A DNA stretch of 64,000 bases from HIMB114 sp052048155. GTDB lineage: Bacteria; Pseudomonadota; Alphaproteobacteria; Pelagibacterales; Pelagibacteraceae. Positions 8,481 through 17,856 of the stretch are shown here, piece after piece (positions within the stretch are counted from its first letter, which is position 1; every line of letters starts with the position of its first letter). The notes below the pieces were generated by a model. The model saw only the letters and a list, made by a program, of their open reading frames with translations. It had not been told where the DNA came from and searched no databases. Location of the stretch: positions 211,501-275,500 of the forward strand of contig NZ_JBNAIK010000001.1 of NCBI RefSeq assembly GCF_052048155.1. The letters run 5' to 3'. Made by a program: the position numbers and the translations under genes.

Positions 8481-10340
8481 ATGGAAAAATTTGACGTTGT
8501 TGTAATTGGTGCTGGTCATGCAGGCTGTGAAGCTGCTGCTGCATCTGCGCGTATGAAAGTTAATACTGCTTTAGTTACAACAAATGAAAATTCAATTGGT
8601 GAAATGTCTTGTAACCCAGCTATAGGTGGATTGGGCAAAGGACATCTTGTTAGAGAGATTGATGCATTCGATGGTGTCATGCCAAAAGTTGCTGATGCAT
8701 CCGGTATTCAGTTTAGATTATTAAATCGTAGTCGAGGACCAGCTGTTAGAGGACCGCGAACTCAGTCTGATCGTAAATTATACAAAAAATACATGAAAAA
8801 ATGTCTAATAAGTCATTGTAATCTAAGCATTTTTTATGATCCTGTAATTCAATTTATTTTTAATAAAAATGAAATTGTTGGTGTGATTTTAAAGTCTGGA
8901 AAAGAATTAAGAGCAAAAAAAATAGTTTTAACAACAGGAACTTTTTTAAATGGCGTCATCCATATTGGCGATGAAATGAAACCAGGGGGAAGACATGGTG
9001 AAGATCCAACAACTGGTTTAAGTGAACAGTTAAAAAAATTTAATTTAAATTTATCAAGATTAAAAACCGGAACACCACCAAGGTTAGATGGTCGTACAAT
9101 TAATTTTGAAAATTTAGAAGAACAAAAAGCAGATGATGATCCCTATTTTTTTTCAGTAGATACAAAAAAAATTAATGCAGATCAGGTCTCATGTTTTATG
9201 ACCTATACGAATGATGAAGTTCATAAAATTATTGAAAAAAATTTAAAACGTTCAGCAATGTATAGTGGTAGCATCAAAAGTGTTGGCCCCAGATATTGTC
9301 CTTCTATTGAAGATAAAATTGTAAAATTTAAAGACAAATCTAGACACCAAATTTTTTTAGAACCAGAAGGATTAGATGACCATACTGTCTATCCAAATGG
9401 CATTTCTACGTCCCTACCAGCAGACGCACAGGAGGAATTATTGTTTAAAATCAATGGTTTATCTGATGTTAAGATGATTAGACCAGGTTATGCTATCGAG
9501 TATGATTACGTTGATCCAAGAGAGCTCAATGCTACTTTAGAATTAAAAAAAATTAAATCTTTGTTTTTAGCTGGTCAGATAAATGGAACCACTGGTTACG
9601 AGGAAGCTGCAGCTCAAGGTTTGATTGCTGGCATTAACGCAGCACTTCAAAGTAAAAATAAAAAACCATTTACCTTAGATAGGTCACAAGCATACATAGG
9701 TGTTATGATTGATGATCTTATAACAAAGGGTGTTGCTGAGCCTTATCGTATGTTTACCTCACGCGCTGAATATAGATTAACTTTACGTTCTGATAACGCG
9801 GATTTAAGATTATCTTCTATAGCGAAAGATTTAGAAATATTAAGTGATTCAAGATTGCAAAATTTTGAAAAAAAACTCGAAAATATTAATAAACTTAAAG
9901 TTCAATTATCTTCCAGGTCTTTCACCCCTAATGAGGCTGATAAACATGGCATAAAGATTTCAAAGGACGGTATTAAAAGGAATGGTCTAGAGCTTTTAAG
10001 GTATAAAGGGGTTACTTTTGATAAATTAAAACCAATTTTTGGTCTTGGTGATTACGATCAAGATGTTATTGAGCAAATTGAGATAGATAATCATTACTCC
10101 GGATATTACGCTAAGCAAGAGGATGACATTGAGATATTTAAAAAGGATGAAAACATGAAAATCCCAGAAAATATTGATTATTCAGCAATTAGCGGACTTT
10201 CTAATGAGATCAGGCAGAAATTAGAGCTTATAAGGCCTAAAACTTTCGGTCAGGCCTCAAGAATTGAGGGTATTACTCCAGCAGCTATAAATCTTCTTTT
10301 AACGTATTCTAAAAGGTATAATTTTAAGCATACTGCTTAA
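8481..10340 (+). CDS. mnmG: tRNA uridine-5-carboxymethylaminomethyl modification enzyme MnmG (GidA)
   Basis: MnmG is the FAD- and NADH-using partner of MnmE. The N-terminal FAD motif VVIGAGHAGCEAA (about 6-18), the family signature GTPPRLDGRT (about 200), a conserved catalytic cysteine in GPRYCPSIEDK (about 275) and the C-terminal helical domain are all present. Length 619 is normal. The ATG follows a 45-base gap holding an AT-rich stretch with TTGTAA and TAATAG that could be a weak promoter. The stop abuts the rsmG start with no gap. Confidence 0.97.
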   Translation: MEKFDVVVIGAGHAGCEAAAASARMKVNTALVTTNENSIGEMSCNPAIGGLGKGHLVREIDAFDGVMPKVADASGIQFRLLNRSRGPAVRGPRTQSDRKLYKKYMKKCLISHCNLSIFYDPVIQFIFNKNEIVGVILKSGKELRAKKIVLTTGTFLNGVIHIGDEMKPGGRHGEDPTTGLSEQLKKFNLNLSRLKTGTPPRLDGRTINFENLEEQKADDDPYFFSVDTKKINADQVSCFMTYTNDEVHKIIEKNLKRSAMYSGSIKSVGPRYCPSIEDKIVKFKDKSRHQIFLEPEGLDDHTVYPNGISTSLPADAQEELLFKINGLSDVKMIRPGYAIEYDYVDPRELNATLELKKIKSLFLAGQINGTTGYEEAAAQGLIAGINAALQSKNKKPFTLDRSQAYIGVMIDDLITKGVAEPYRMFTSRAEYRLTLRSDNADLRLSSIAKDLEILSDSRLQNFEKKLENINKLKVQLSSRSFTPNEADKHGIKISKDGIKRNGLELLRYKGVTFDKLKPIFGLGDYDQDVIEQIEIDNHYSGYYAKQEDDIEIFKKDENMKIPENIDYSAISGLSNEIRQKLELIRPKTFGQASRIEGITPAAINLLLTYSKRYNFKHTA

Positions 10341-10958
10341 ATGATTCGATCAAATTATTTTGATAAGAGTGTTTCACGTGAAACATTAGGAAAAATATTA
10401 AAATACCATGAATTTTTGATTGAAAGTAATAAAAAACTATCATTAATATCAAAAAGCACTGAAAAAGAGGCTATAGAGAGACACTATGTAGACTGTGCAC
10501 AAATCATTAAATATTTAGATAAAACCGATAAAAGTATTCTAGATATAGGTTCTGGTGCTGGCCTGCCAGGTATTATTTTGGATATAATCAAGAAAGACCA
10601 TAATTTAAACTTTTCAACACATCTTGTTGAAAAAAGTCCAAAAAAGTCAAATTTTTTGAAAAAAGCAAATAGTTTTCTTGATCTTGATATTAAAATACAT
10701 AACTGTGACGTAAAGCAGATGGAAATAAAAAATTTTACTACGCTTGTAAGCAGAGCTTTTAAGCCAATGAAAGAATTTTTTAATATAATTAATCAATCAC
10801 AAATAAAATTTAAAAAAATTATTTTAATGAAGGGTGAAAAGTTCATGGATGAATTTATTGAAGCAAAAAAATATTTTGAAATAAATTGTGAGTACCATGA
10901 AAGTATCACAAATCCGGGTTCGAAAGTTTTTGTAATAAAAGGTGTATCTAAAAATTAA
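10341..10958 (+). CDS. rsmG: 16S rRNA (guanine527-N7)-methyltransferase RsmG (GidB)
   Basis: RsmG methylates G527 of 16S rRNA using SAM. The SAM-binding motif LDIGSGAGLPGIILDI (about 69-84) is typical, as are HYVDCAQI before it and the later VSRAFKPM. Length is 205 residues. The N-terminal codons for VSRET contain a perfect parS palindrome (10370-10385), so this stretch serves both coding and chromosome segregation. The gene sits between mnmG and parA, the classic order, with no spacer on either side. Confidence 0.96.
   Translation: MIRSNYFDKSVSRETLGKILKYHEFLIESNKKLSLISKSTEKEAIERHYVDCAQIIKYLDKTDKSILDIGSGAGLPGIILDIIKKDHNLNFSTHLVEKSPKKSNFLKKANSFLDLDIKIHNCDVKQMEIKNFTTLVSRAFKPMKEFFNIINQSQIKFKKIILMKGEKFMDEFIEAKKYFEINCEYHESITNPGSKVFVIKGVSKN
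10370..10385. promoter_or_regulatory. parS centromere site (ParB-binding palindrome)
   Basis: The 16-base perfect palindrome TGTTTCACGTGAAACA lies inside the start of rsmG, encoding Ser-Val-Ser-Arg-Glu-Thr. It matches the bacterial parS consensus in every position. The cognate parA and parB genes begin about 570 bp and 1,350 bp downstream. ParB should load here and spread, forming the origin-proximal segregation complex. Confidence 0.95.
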
Positions 10959-11738
10959 ATGACAAAAATAATTTCCATAATAAATCAAAAGGGCGGTGTT
11001 GGAAAAACTACATCGACAATTAACCTTGGGCATGCGTTAGCATCAAGCGGACAAAAAATTTTAGTCATAGATTTAGATCCTCAAGGAAATGCATCCACGG
11101 GCTTAGGAATTGACAGAGGCAAAAGAGAAAAAACAATTTATGAATTTTTAGTTAGTAGAAATGATGATCCAAATTCATTTATCTCAAAAACTCAAACGGA
11201 AAATTTAGATATTATATGTGCAAACGAAGACCTTTCAGGTTTTGAAACGGAGGTTGCTGATGAGAGTAAAAGAGCCTTCTTTTTAAGGGATGTTTTAGAC
11301 CAAATAAAGGAAAAAAATCAATATAATCATATACTTATTGATTGCCCACCTTCCCTAAGTTTGCTTACTATTATGGCTTTAGTTGCCTCAGATACAGTAA
11401 TTATACCGTTGCAGACAGAATTTTTTGCATTGGAGGGTGTTTCTCAACTGATCAAAACAATTGAAAGAGTAAAAGAAAATTTAAATAAAAATTTATCAAT
11501 ACAAGGTGTAATTTTAACTATGTATGACAGAAGAAATAAACTCTCTAGTCAAGTTGAACAGGAAGCAAGAAAATATTTTGGTTCAAAAGTTTATAAAACA
11601 GTCATACCAAGAAATGTTAGAATTTCAGAGGCACCATCTCATGGAATGCCAGTAATTGTTTATGATAAAAATAGTTCTGGGTCGATTGCCTATCAAGAAT
11701 TATCTAACGAAATTCTAAATGGAAGTTATGCTGCATGA
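10959..11738 (+). CDS. parA: Chromosome partitioning ATPase ParA
   Basis: ParA is the nucleoid-binding Walker ATPase that moves ParB-parS complexes. The deviant Walker A KGGVGKTTSTINLG begins at about residue 10, with signature lysine; Walker A' and B motifs (LVIDLDPQGNASTGLG, HILIDCPPSLSLLT) are intact. Length 259 is that of chromosomal ParA/Soj, without the N-terminal helix-turn-helix of plasmid ParA. It follows rsmG directly and overlaps parB by 4 bases (ATGA), so the two are translationally coupled. Confidence 0.97.
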   Translation: MTKIISIINQKGGVGKTTSTINLGHALASSGQKILVIDLDPQGNASTGLGIDRGKREKTIYEFLVSRNDDPNSFISKTQTENLDIICANEDLSGFETEVADESKRAFFLRDVLDQIKEKNQYNHILIDCPPSLSLLTIMALVASDTVIIPLQTEFFALEGVSQLIKTIERVKENLNKNLSIQGVILTMYDRRNKLSSQVEQEARKYFGSKVYKTVIPRNVRISEAPSHGMPVIVYDKNSSGSIAYQELSNEILNGSYAA

Positions 11739-12601
11739 TTAAAGCAAAAGGTTTAGGTAAAGGTTTATCTGCATTATTAGGCGATAGTAACAATGATGAG
11801 AAAAAGAATGTTGTTGAACTTTCAAATGTTAAAACAGATAAAACACCAATTCATCTTTTAGTTCCTAATCAATATCAACCAAGAAAAAATTTTGACAAAA
11901 AACAACTTGATGAACTTGCAACATCTATTAAAACACGAGGAATTATTCAGCCCATAGCTGTCAGAAAATCAAAAGATGGTAAGTTTGAAATTATAGCTGG
12001 AGAGAGAAGATGGAGAGCTGCCCAGCTGGCAAAAGTCCATGAGGTTCCAACAGTTTTACTTGATGCAGATGACGAATTAGCCGCTGAATTCGCGGTTTTA
12101 GAGAACGTTCAGAGGGAGGGCCTAAATGCGTTAGAGGAAGCAGAAGGGTATCAAACTTTGATCGATAAATTTAGTTACACTCAAGACAAAATCGCTGACA
12201 TGATAGGGAAGAGCAGGGTGTATATCGCTAATACGCTAAGGTTAAAAAGACTTCCTAATGAAATTCAAGATATGATTACAAATGGTCTGCTTACACCAGG
12301 ACATGCTAGATCTTTAATTGATATAAATAATAATATTGAGCTAGCAAAGGAAATTATTAATAAAAATTTATCTGTAAGACAAGCTGAATTACTCAGCAAA
12401 AAAAATGCAACCTTTTCTAAAAAAATTAAAATTAGAAATATTGATCCTAATATTAAAGATTTAGAGAATTCATTAGAACAAAAAACAGGCATGAAAGTTA
12501 TTATTGATAATAAGAAAAATAATAAAGGTAAGATTACTTTCGAATATAAAGATCTAGATCAATTAAATCAGCTTGTTGCGAATGTTAAAAGTAAGTATTA
12601 G
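11735..12601 (+). CDS. parB: Chromosome partitioning protein ParB
   Basis: ParB is the CTP-dependent clamp that loads at parS. The N-terminal ParA-stimulating segment KGLGKGLSALLG is present, then the CTP-binding N-domain with the GERRWRA motif (about 89-95), the ENVQREGLNALEEA segment (about 123-136), a helix-turn-helix (about 140-175) and a C-terminal dimerisation domain. Length 288 is normal. The 3' end overlaps the converging holA by 17 bases. Confidence 0.97.
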   Translation: MIKAKGLGKGLSALLGDSNNDEKKNVVELSNVKTDKTPIHLLVPNQYQPRKNFDKKQLDELATSIKTRGIIQPIAVRKSKDGKFEIIAGERRWRAAQLAKVHEVPTVLLDADDELAAEFAVLENVQREGLNALEEAEGYQTLIDKFSYTQDKIADMIGKSRVYIANTLRLKRLPNEIQDMITNGLLTPGHARSLIDINNNIELAKEIINKNLSVRQAELLSKKNATFSKKIKIRNIDPNIKDLENSLEQKTGMKVIIDNKKNNKGKITFEYKDLDQLNQLVANVKSKY

Positions 12602-13589
12602 TTAATACCCTTTTTGTTACAATATCTAAAAGAAATTTATTAAAAATTGTTTCCGCGATCTCGTAGTTAAGTTTACATAGTATTTCAATTTCATTAATTT
12701 TGTCTAATAATGTATTTAATTCGTTTTTATTCCATTTAGATAATTGTGTTTGGATAATGCTTTTTTCTTTCCAGAAAATTGGTGGTTTATAAGTATCAAC
12801 TAATACCGCAATTTTAGTTTCATTTTCATTATATTCATAAATATCAATTAGTTTGTTTATTTTGTATTTTAGTGGGCCAAGCACTTCATTGAAGTTAATA
12901 GAAAAATGATAAAAACTTGAGAGTATTTTATTTAATGCTTTTTTGTCCCCTGACAATAAAGCGTTAGATATTTCAAAAGCATCAAAAGAAGATGTAGTGT
13001 TAAATAGTGAAGAAAATGTTTCACTGTCTAATTTTTTATCTTTTGTAATAAGCTCTAATTTTTCCAATCCACTATTGATGTCATTTCGATTAAGTTTATT
13101 AATATTAAATAATTGATCTATGGCTTCATAGGGAACTTTTATACCAAGTTTTGTTAATCCATTTCTAAGCAAAGATTGTAGGGTTTTTTCATCATCTTCG
13201 TAACATGCAATACAAGATATTATTTTTTCTTTTTCAGCTTTATTTCTTAAGCTACTTTTTTTTGTAAGGTTATTAGTAACTATAATTAATTTTTTATCTA
13301 TCTCTGAAAAATTTATGTAATCTAATAGTTTATCCGACGCTTCTTGAATAATTAAAATTTCTTTTTCACCAAACAAGCTATCTTGATTTAAATAATTATC
13401 TAATATTTCAATGTCTTTTAAAAATTCATCTTCTTTAATAAATTTTGTTTTGAATTCATTTTTTTTAAAAATTTGAGTTAATTTATTTAGGATTTCGGTT
13501 TTTAAATGAAAATTTTCACCATAAATTAAATTTATTTTGTAATCTGAAAAAAGTTTTTCATAATTAATTGAAAAACTTTTAATTATCAT
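12585..13589 (-). CDS. holA: DNA polymerase III delta subunit HolA
   Basis: HolA is the clamp-loader subunit that opens the beta clamp. The 334-residue protein has the expected delta layout: an N-terminal AAA-like domain beginning INLIYGENFHLKTE, the strand ILIIQEASDKLLDY, and helical C-terminal domains with the segment SFDAFEISNALLSGDKK typical of delta. Sequence conservation is low, as usual for HolA. The operon leuS-lptE-holA, with 4-base overlaps at both junctions, is a standard arrangement and supports the call. Confidence 0.88.
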   Translation of the reverse strand: MIIKSFSINYEKLFSDYKINLIYGENFHLKTEILNKLTQIFKKNEFKTKFIKEDEFLKDIEILDNYLNQDSLFGEKEILIIQEASDKLLDYINFSEIDKKLIIVTNNLTKKSSLRNKAEKEKIISCIACYEDDEKTLQSLLRNGLTKLGIKVPYEAIDQLFNINKLNRNDINSGLEKLELITKDKKLDSETFSSLFNTTSSFDAFEISNALLSGDKKALNKILSSFYHFSINFNEVLGPLKYKINKLIDIYEYNENETKIAVLVDTYKPPIFWKEKSIIQTQLSKWNKNELNTLLDKINEIEILCKLNYEIAETIFNKFLLDIVTKRVLTNTYF

Positions 13590-14068
13590 TGTTGGCTAGA
13601 TATGATTTTTGCTCTAACGGCAAAAGTAAGTTGTTGAATTAAATTTGTAATAATATTTTCTTTTTCAATTCTTTTAACTTCGTCATCTGTAGATACGTTG
13701 TTTGTTACACTTACTACTCTTCCATCACTTAGGCTTTCTCCACCAATTTGTTTACCTTTGTTATCAACAATTTGAAAATTAATTGTGACCGTAACTTCTT
13801 CTTCCGTTGTTATTCCTGCAGTATTTTTGGTTACAGAAGCAGAACTCTCTCCAATATTTATTTTTAAAGAATAAGCATCTTTCAATGCTTTATTGATTGG
13901 AATATTAAGGTTACTTTTTAGATAATATGTTAGCCCACTTGGACCTGAGTAATCAATCTTATTTATTTTAATATCGCTAAGATCAACATTTTTTAACATT
14001 GGCGAGAAGCCACACGATGTTAAAAAAAGTAAAGTAATAAAAATATAAAACTGTTTAAACATTTTCAT
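13586..14068 (-). CDS. lptE: LPS-assembly lipoprotein LptE
   Basis: LptE plugs the LptD barrel that inserts lipopolysaccharide into the outer membrane. The 160-residue product has a lipoprotein signal peptide with lipobox LTSC (cysteine at about residue 19) followed by GFSPM, typical of LptE. The body is predicted alpha/beta with the segment GLTYYLKSNLN. It lies between leuS and holA with 4-base overlaps. The sequence is divergent, so the call rests on lipobox, size and gene order. Confidence 0.85.
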   Translation of the reverse strand: MKMFKQFYIFITLLFLTSCGFSPMLKNVDLSDIKINKIDYSGPSGLTYYLKSNLNIPINKALKDAYSLKINIGESSASVTKNTAGITTEEEVTVTINFQIVDNKGKQIGGESLSDGRVVSVTNNVSTDDEVKRIEKENIITNLIQQLTFAVRAKIISSQQ

Positions 14069-16620
14069 TTAACAACAATATTAACTAATTTATTCTTAAC
14101 GTATATCTTTTTTATTATATTTTTTCCTGACACTAAGTTTTTAATGTTTTCAATCTCTAAACACTCATTAAATATCCTTTCTTCACTCTGGTCAGGTTCT
14201 GCATCAAGTAATGCTCTTTTTTTACCATTAATCTGAATAACAATGTTGATTTTGTCTTCTTTGATTAATTTTTCATCATATGTTGGCCATGCTGAGATGT
14301 GAATTTCTTTGTTACCATAGTTTTTCTCCCAACATTCAGACGCTATGTGAGGTGTAAAAGGATATATTAAAACTAAAAACTCTTTGAACATTTTTTTAAA
14401 TAAAATTTTTTCTGATTTATTTTCATGCAATTTTTTAGATAGAAAGTTCAAAAACTCATAAAATTTGGCGACTGCCACATTAAAATGAAAGTTTTCAATA
14501 TTGTACGAAATTTCTTTAACGAGTTTATTTATTAACTTTTCACATTGGTTAATTTCTTCGTCATTTAATTTATTTTTTTCCTCAATATTTTGTATCATTT
14601 CAGAAATTGTCCAAATTTTTTGAATAAACTTATAAGATCCAGAAATTCCTTCATCACTCCATTGAATATCTCTTTCTGGCGGACTATCAGATAAAACAAA
14701 CCACCTTACTGCATCTGCACCATATAGATTAATTACTGTTTGAGGATCAACTACATTTTTCTTTGATTTAGACATGGACTCTGAAGGTCCAACTTTAATT
14801 GTCTCTTTGTTATTTTTATCAAAGAATTTACCATTTTCTTCAATTACATCTTCAGGAAAAACCCATTCGCCTTTCTCATTTTTGAAAGTTTTGTGGCAAA
14901 CCATACCTTGTGTGAATAGCCCTTTGAATGGTTCTTTTATTTCAAGGCTAGTATCTTTCGTAATTGCCCTTGTAAAAAATCTTGAATAAAGCAAATGTAA
15001 AATAGCATGCTCTACTCCACCAATGTATTGATCAACTGGCATCCAGTATTTTGCATCATCGATTGAAAATCCTTCTTTTGAATTATCACTTGAACAAAAT
15101 CTTAAAAAGTACCATGACGAATCTACGAAAGTATCTAGTGTATCGGTTTCTCTAATTAATTCTTTTCCAGTTTCAGAACATTTAACCCTTTTCCAATTTG
15201 GATGTCGGTCTAATGGGTTACCTGGTTTATCAAAATTAATATCTTCAGGAAGTTTTACTGGAAGCTCATTTTCTGGAACTGGTATAGCCTCACCTTTTTC
15301 ATCATACATTACAGGAATAGGACAACCCCAATATCTTTGCCTTGAAATTCCCCAATCTCTTAATCTAAATGTTGTTTTTGCTGTTCCAAATTTATTCTTT
15401 TCAATTTCCTTGATGACTTTAGCTTTTCCTTCCTCAACACTAAAATTATTTAAAAAATCTGAATTAATAATTTTTCCATCACCGGTGTATGCTTCATCTT
15501 CAATTTTAAAATCAGAAGCTTTTTGATCTTTTGGAAGTATGACGGGCGTTACTTCTAATTTGTATTTGTTAGCAAAATCTAAATCTCTCTGATCATGTGC
15601 TGGACAGCCAAAAATTGCACCTGTTCCATATTCCATAAGAACAAAATTTGAAAAGAAGACCGGTAAAGTTTTACCCTTAATAAATGGGTGCAAAACTTCG
15701 AAATCAGTTTTAAATCCAAGCTTTTCTGTTTTAGCTATTGCTTCGTCTGTATTTCCTGTTTTGTAACAAGCCTCTTTAAAGTCTAAATATTTTTCATCAT
15801 TTTTATATTTTTTTGATAGAGGGTGATCAACAGCTAGCGCAATGAAAGATGCTCCAAAAATAGTGTCTGGTCTAGTTGTAAATACAGTAATTTTGTTATT
15901 ATCATTTTTAATTTCAAAATTTAGCTCACACCCAACTGATTTGCCGATCCAGTTTTTTTGCATAATTTTTACTTTTTCGGGCCATTCATTAAGAGTATTT
16001 AATGATGCATCTAGATCATCTGCAAAAGCTGTAATTTTAAAAAACCACTGTGAAAGTTTTTTTTGAACAACTTGAGCGCCAGATCTCCAGCCTTTACCAT
16101 CTATAACTTGTTCATTAGCTAAAACTGTATTGTCTACTGGGTCCCAGTTAACTAAACTTTCTTTTTTATAAACTAATCCTTTTTTTAATAGATTAAGAAA
16201 GAATTTTTGTTGATGCTTGTAATAATCATCATTACACGTTGATATCTCTCTTCCCCAGTCAATTGAAAACCCAAGTAATTTTAATTGACCCTTCATGGTC
16301 TCTATATTGTTTAACGTCCAGTCTTTAGGGTGAAGTTTTTTTTGCATAGCTGCATTTTCTGCTGGCATTCCAAAAGAGTCCCAGCCCATAGGATGTAAAA
16401 CGTTAAAACCTTTTAATCTTTTGTAATTAGCGATGACATCTCCCAAAGTATAATTTCTGACGTGACCCATATGAATTTTACCTGATGGATAAGGAAACAT
16501 TTCAAGGCAGTAGTATTTAGGTTTATCTTTTGACTTCGAAGCTTGAAATACTTTATTTTTATCCCAATATTCTTGCCACTTTTTATCGACTACTGAAGGG
16601 TTAAACTTTTCTAGGTGCAT
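14065..16620 (-). CDS. leuS: Leucyl-tRNA synthetase
   Basis: LeuRS charges tRNA-Leu and edits mischarged products. The 851-residue class I enzyme has the HIGH-type motif in PSGKIHMGHVRNY (about 46-58), the CP1 editing domain with TTRPDTIFG (about 250), a WGISRQRYWGCPIPV segment, and the KMSKS-type loop SMSKSKKN (about 625). The C-terminal tRNA-binding domain is present. The thiE-like gene is upstream (17-bp spacer) and lptE and holA follow. No truncation. Confidence 0.98.
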   Translation of the reverse strand: MHLEKFNPSVVDKKWQEYWDKNKVFQASKSKDKPKYYCLEMFPYPSGKIHMGHVRNYTLGDVIANYKRLKGFNVLHPMGWDSFGMPAENAAMQKKLHPKDWTLNNIETMKGQLKLLGFSIDWGREISTCNDDYYKHQQKFFLNLLKKGLVYKKESLVNWDPVDNTVLANEQVIDGKGWRSGAQVVQKKLSQWFFKITAFADDLDASLNTLNEWPEKVKIMQKNWIGKSVGCELNFEIKNDNNKITVFTTRPDTIFGASFIALAVDHPLSKKYKNDEKYLDFKEACYKTGNTDEAIAKTEKLGFKTDFEVLHPFIKGKTLPVFFSNFVLMEYGTGAIFGCPAHDQRDLDFANKYKLEVTPVILPKDQKASDFKIEDEAYTGDGKIINSDFLNNFSVEEGKAKVIKEIEKNKFGTAKTTFRLRDWGISRQRYWGCPIPVMYDEKGEAIPVPENELPVKLPEDINFDKPGNPLDRHPNWKRVKCSETGKELIRETDTLDTFVDSSWYFLRFCSSDNSKEGFSIDDAKYWMPVDQYIGGVEHAILHLLYSRFFTRAITKDTSLEIKEPFKGLFTQGMVCHKTFKNEKGEWVFPEDVIEENGKFFDKNNKETIKVGPSESMSKSKKNVVDPQTVINLYGADAVRWFVLSDSPPERDIQWSDEGISGSYKFIQKIWTISEMIQNIEEKNKLNDEEINQCEKLINKLVKEISYNIENFHFNVAVAKFYEFLNFLSKKLHENKSEKILFKKMFKEFLVLIYPFTPHIASECWEKNYGNKEIHISAWPTYDEKLIKEDKINIVIQINGKKRALLDAEPDQSEERIFNECLEIENIKNLVSGKNIIKKIYVKNKLVNIVVK

Positions 16621-16637
16621 GAGGTGAATTTACTTAT

Positions 16638-17216
16638 TTAAAGGTTTGTAGCAATTAAATTAAGATATGAAATGAAGTCTTTTTTCATTTTTTTATCAAT
16701 CATACTAATTGATGCAAAACCTCTTCCTTTAAGAAGAATTATTTTTTTTATGTTTTTTTCATTAATGCCACCCAATGCATGGATGTGTATCTTCGAAAAT
16801 TTTAACAATAAGTTTTGATAAAAATTCAAGCCTTTACCAATTTTATTTGAGCCCGAACAAGTATTAAAAATGGGTGAGATAAAGATTTCTTTGCAGCCTT
16901 GGCTAATTTTTTTACGTAATTCAATTTCATTATGAGCAGAACCAATGAGATGTAGACTTGATTTTAAATATTTTTTTTTGTTATTAAAACTTGGTATATA
17001 TAAACCATGAGACCTAAGTTTTATGGCTAACCTTTCGTCATTGGAAATATAGAGTTTAAAATTTCTTTTTTTGCAATAATCTTGAAGTTTGAAAGCATTA
17101 CTAAGATAATCAGTTTTTTGGTAATTTCTGTAAATAATATTTATATTCTTTAGTTGATTAAGATTTTCTTTTTGAATATCGTTTAATTCATTAATATAGA
17201 AAAAAATTTTAAACAT
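16638..17216 (-). CDS. ThiE/TenI-family protein (thiamine phosphate synthase-like)
   Basis: The 192-residue product resembles the small (beta/alpha)8 barrel of thiamine phosphate synthase and TenI. Visible family features are HGLYIPSF (where ThiE has a GVHL-type motif), LIGSAHNEIE, FISPIFNT and the phosphate-binding ALGGIN. The N-terminal residues that bind the pyrimidine diphosphate are not obvious, so it may be TenI-like or divergent. The upstream start at 17336 was rejected because it would add 40 non-matching residues over yggS; ATG at 17216 begins the domain. SAR11 imports HMP, so a coupling enzyme is expected. Confidence 0.7.
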   Translation of the reverse strand: MFKIFFYINELNDIQKENLNQLKNINIIYRNYQKTDYLSNAFKLQDYCKKRNFKLYISNDERLAIKLRSHGLYIPSFNNKKKYLKSSLHLIGSAHNEIELRKKISQGCKEIFISPIFNTCSGSNKIGKGLNFYQNLLLKFSKIHIHALGGINEKNIKKIILLKGRGFASISMIDKKMKKDFISYLNLIATNL

Positions 17217-17220
17217 TTTT

Positions 17221-17856
17221 ATGAGTATAGTACAAAATTTAGAAAATATTAAAAAAGAATTAGTTTCAAATAATATCAATTCGAAAATTATTGCAGTGAG
17301 TAAAACTTTTGAATTATCCCACATACAGCCCCTCATCGATCATGGGCATTTAGCTTACGGAGAAAATAAAGTTCAAGAGGCTAAAAGAAAATGGGAAGAG
17401 CTTTTAAAAATAAATAACAATATTCAACTTCATCTTATTGGCGGTTTACAAACAAATAAATCAAAAGACGCTGTAAAGTTGTTTCATTATATTCACTCAG
17501 TAGATAGAGAAAAGTTAGTAGACACACTTGCATCAGCTGAAACAAATCTGAATTTAAAAAGAAAATATTTCTTACAAGTTAACACGGGATATGAAGATCA
17601 AAAATCTGGTGTAAGTATAGAAAATACAGAACAGCTTTATAATTATGCTCAAAAAAAAATAGATATTATAGGCTTAATGTGTATTCCTCCAGCAGAGGGG
17701 GACTCAAAAAAACATTTTGAAATTTTACGTGAGTTATCGATAAAGCTAAATTTAAAAGAGCTTAGTATGGGCATGAGTCATGATTATTTAGAGGCCGGGG
17801 CAAATGGAGCGACTTATGTAAGAGTCGGTAGCAAAATTTTTGGAGCAAGAGGTTAG
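17221..17856 (+). CDS. YggS-family pyridoxal phosphate homeostasis protein
   Basis: This barrel protein binds PLP without a known catalytic reaction and affects vitamin B6 and amino acid balance. The PLP-lysine lies in IIAVSKTF (about residue 23); HLAYGENKVQEA, HLIGGLQTNKSKDAV, the GLMCIPP motif and the C-terminal SMGMSHDYLEA and RVGSKIFGAR are all conserved. Length 211 is slightly short. Its ATG is only 4 bases from the ATG of the divergent thiE-like gene. The stop overlaps the converging L,D-transpeptidase by 4 bases (TTAG). Confidence 0.93.
   Translation: MSIVQNLENIKKELVSNNINSKIIAVSKTFELSHIQPLIDHGHLAYGENKVQEAKRKWEELLKINNNIQLHLIGGLQTNKSKDAVKLFHYIHSVDREKLVDTLASAETNLNLKRKYFLQVNTGYEDQKSGVSIENTEQLYNYAQKKIDIIGLMCIPPAEGDSKKHFEILRELSIKLNLKELSMGMSHDYLEAGANGATYVRVGSKIFGARG

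Noticed and set aside
17217..17336. Longer N-terminus for the thiE-like protein
   Set aside because: The 40 added residues would be antisense to the conserved PLP-binding start of yggS and do not resemble ThiE.
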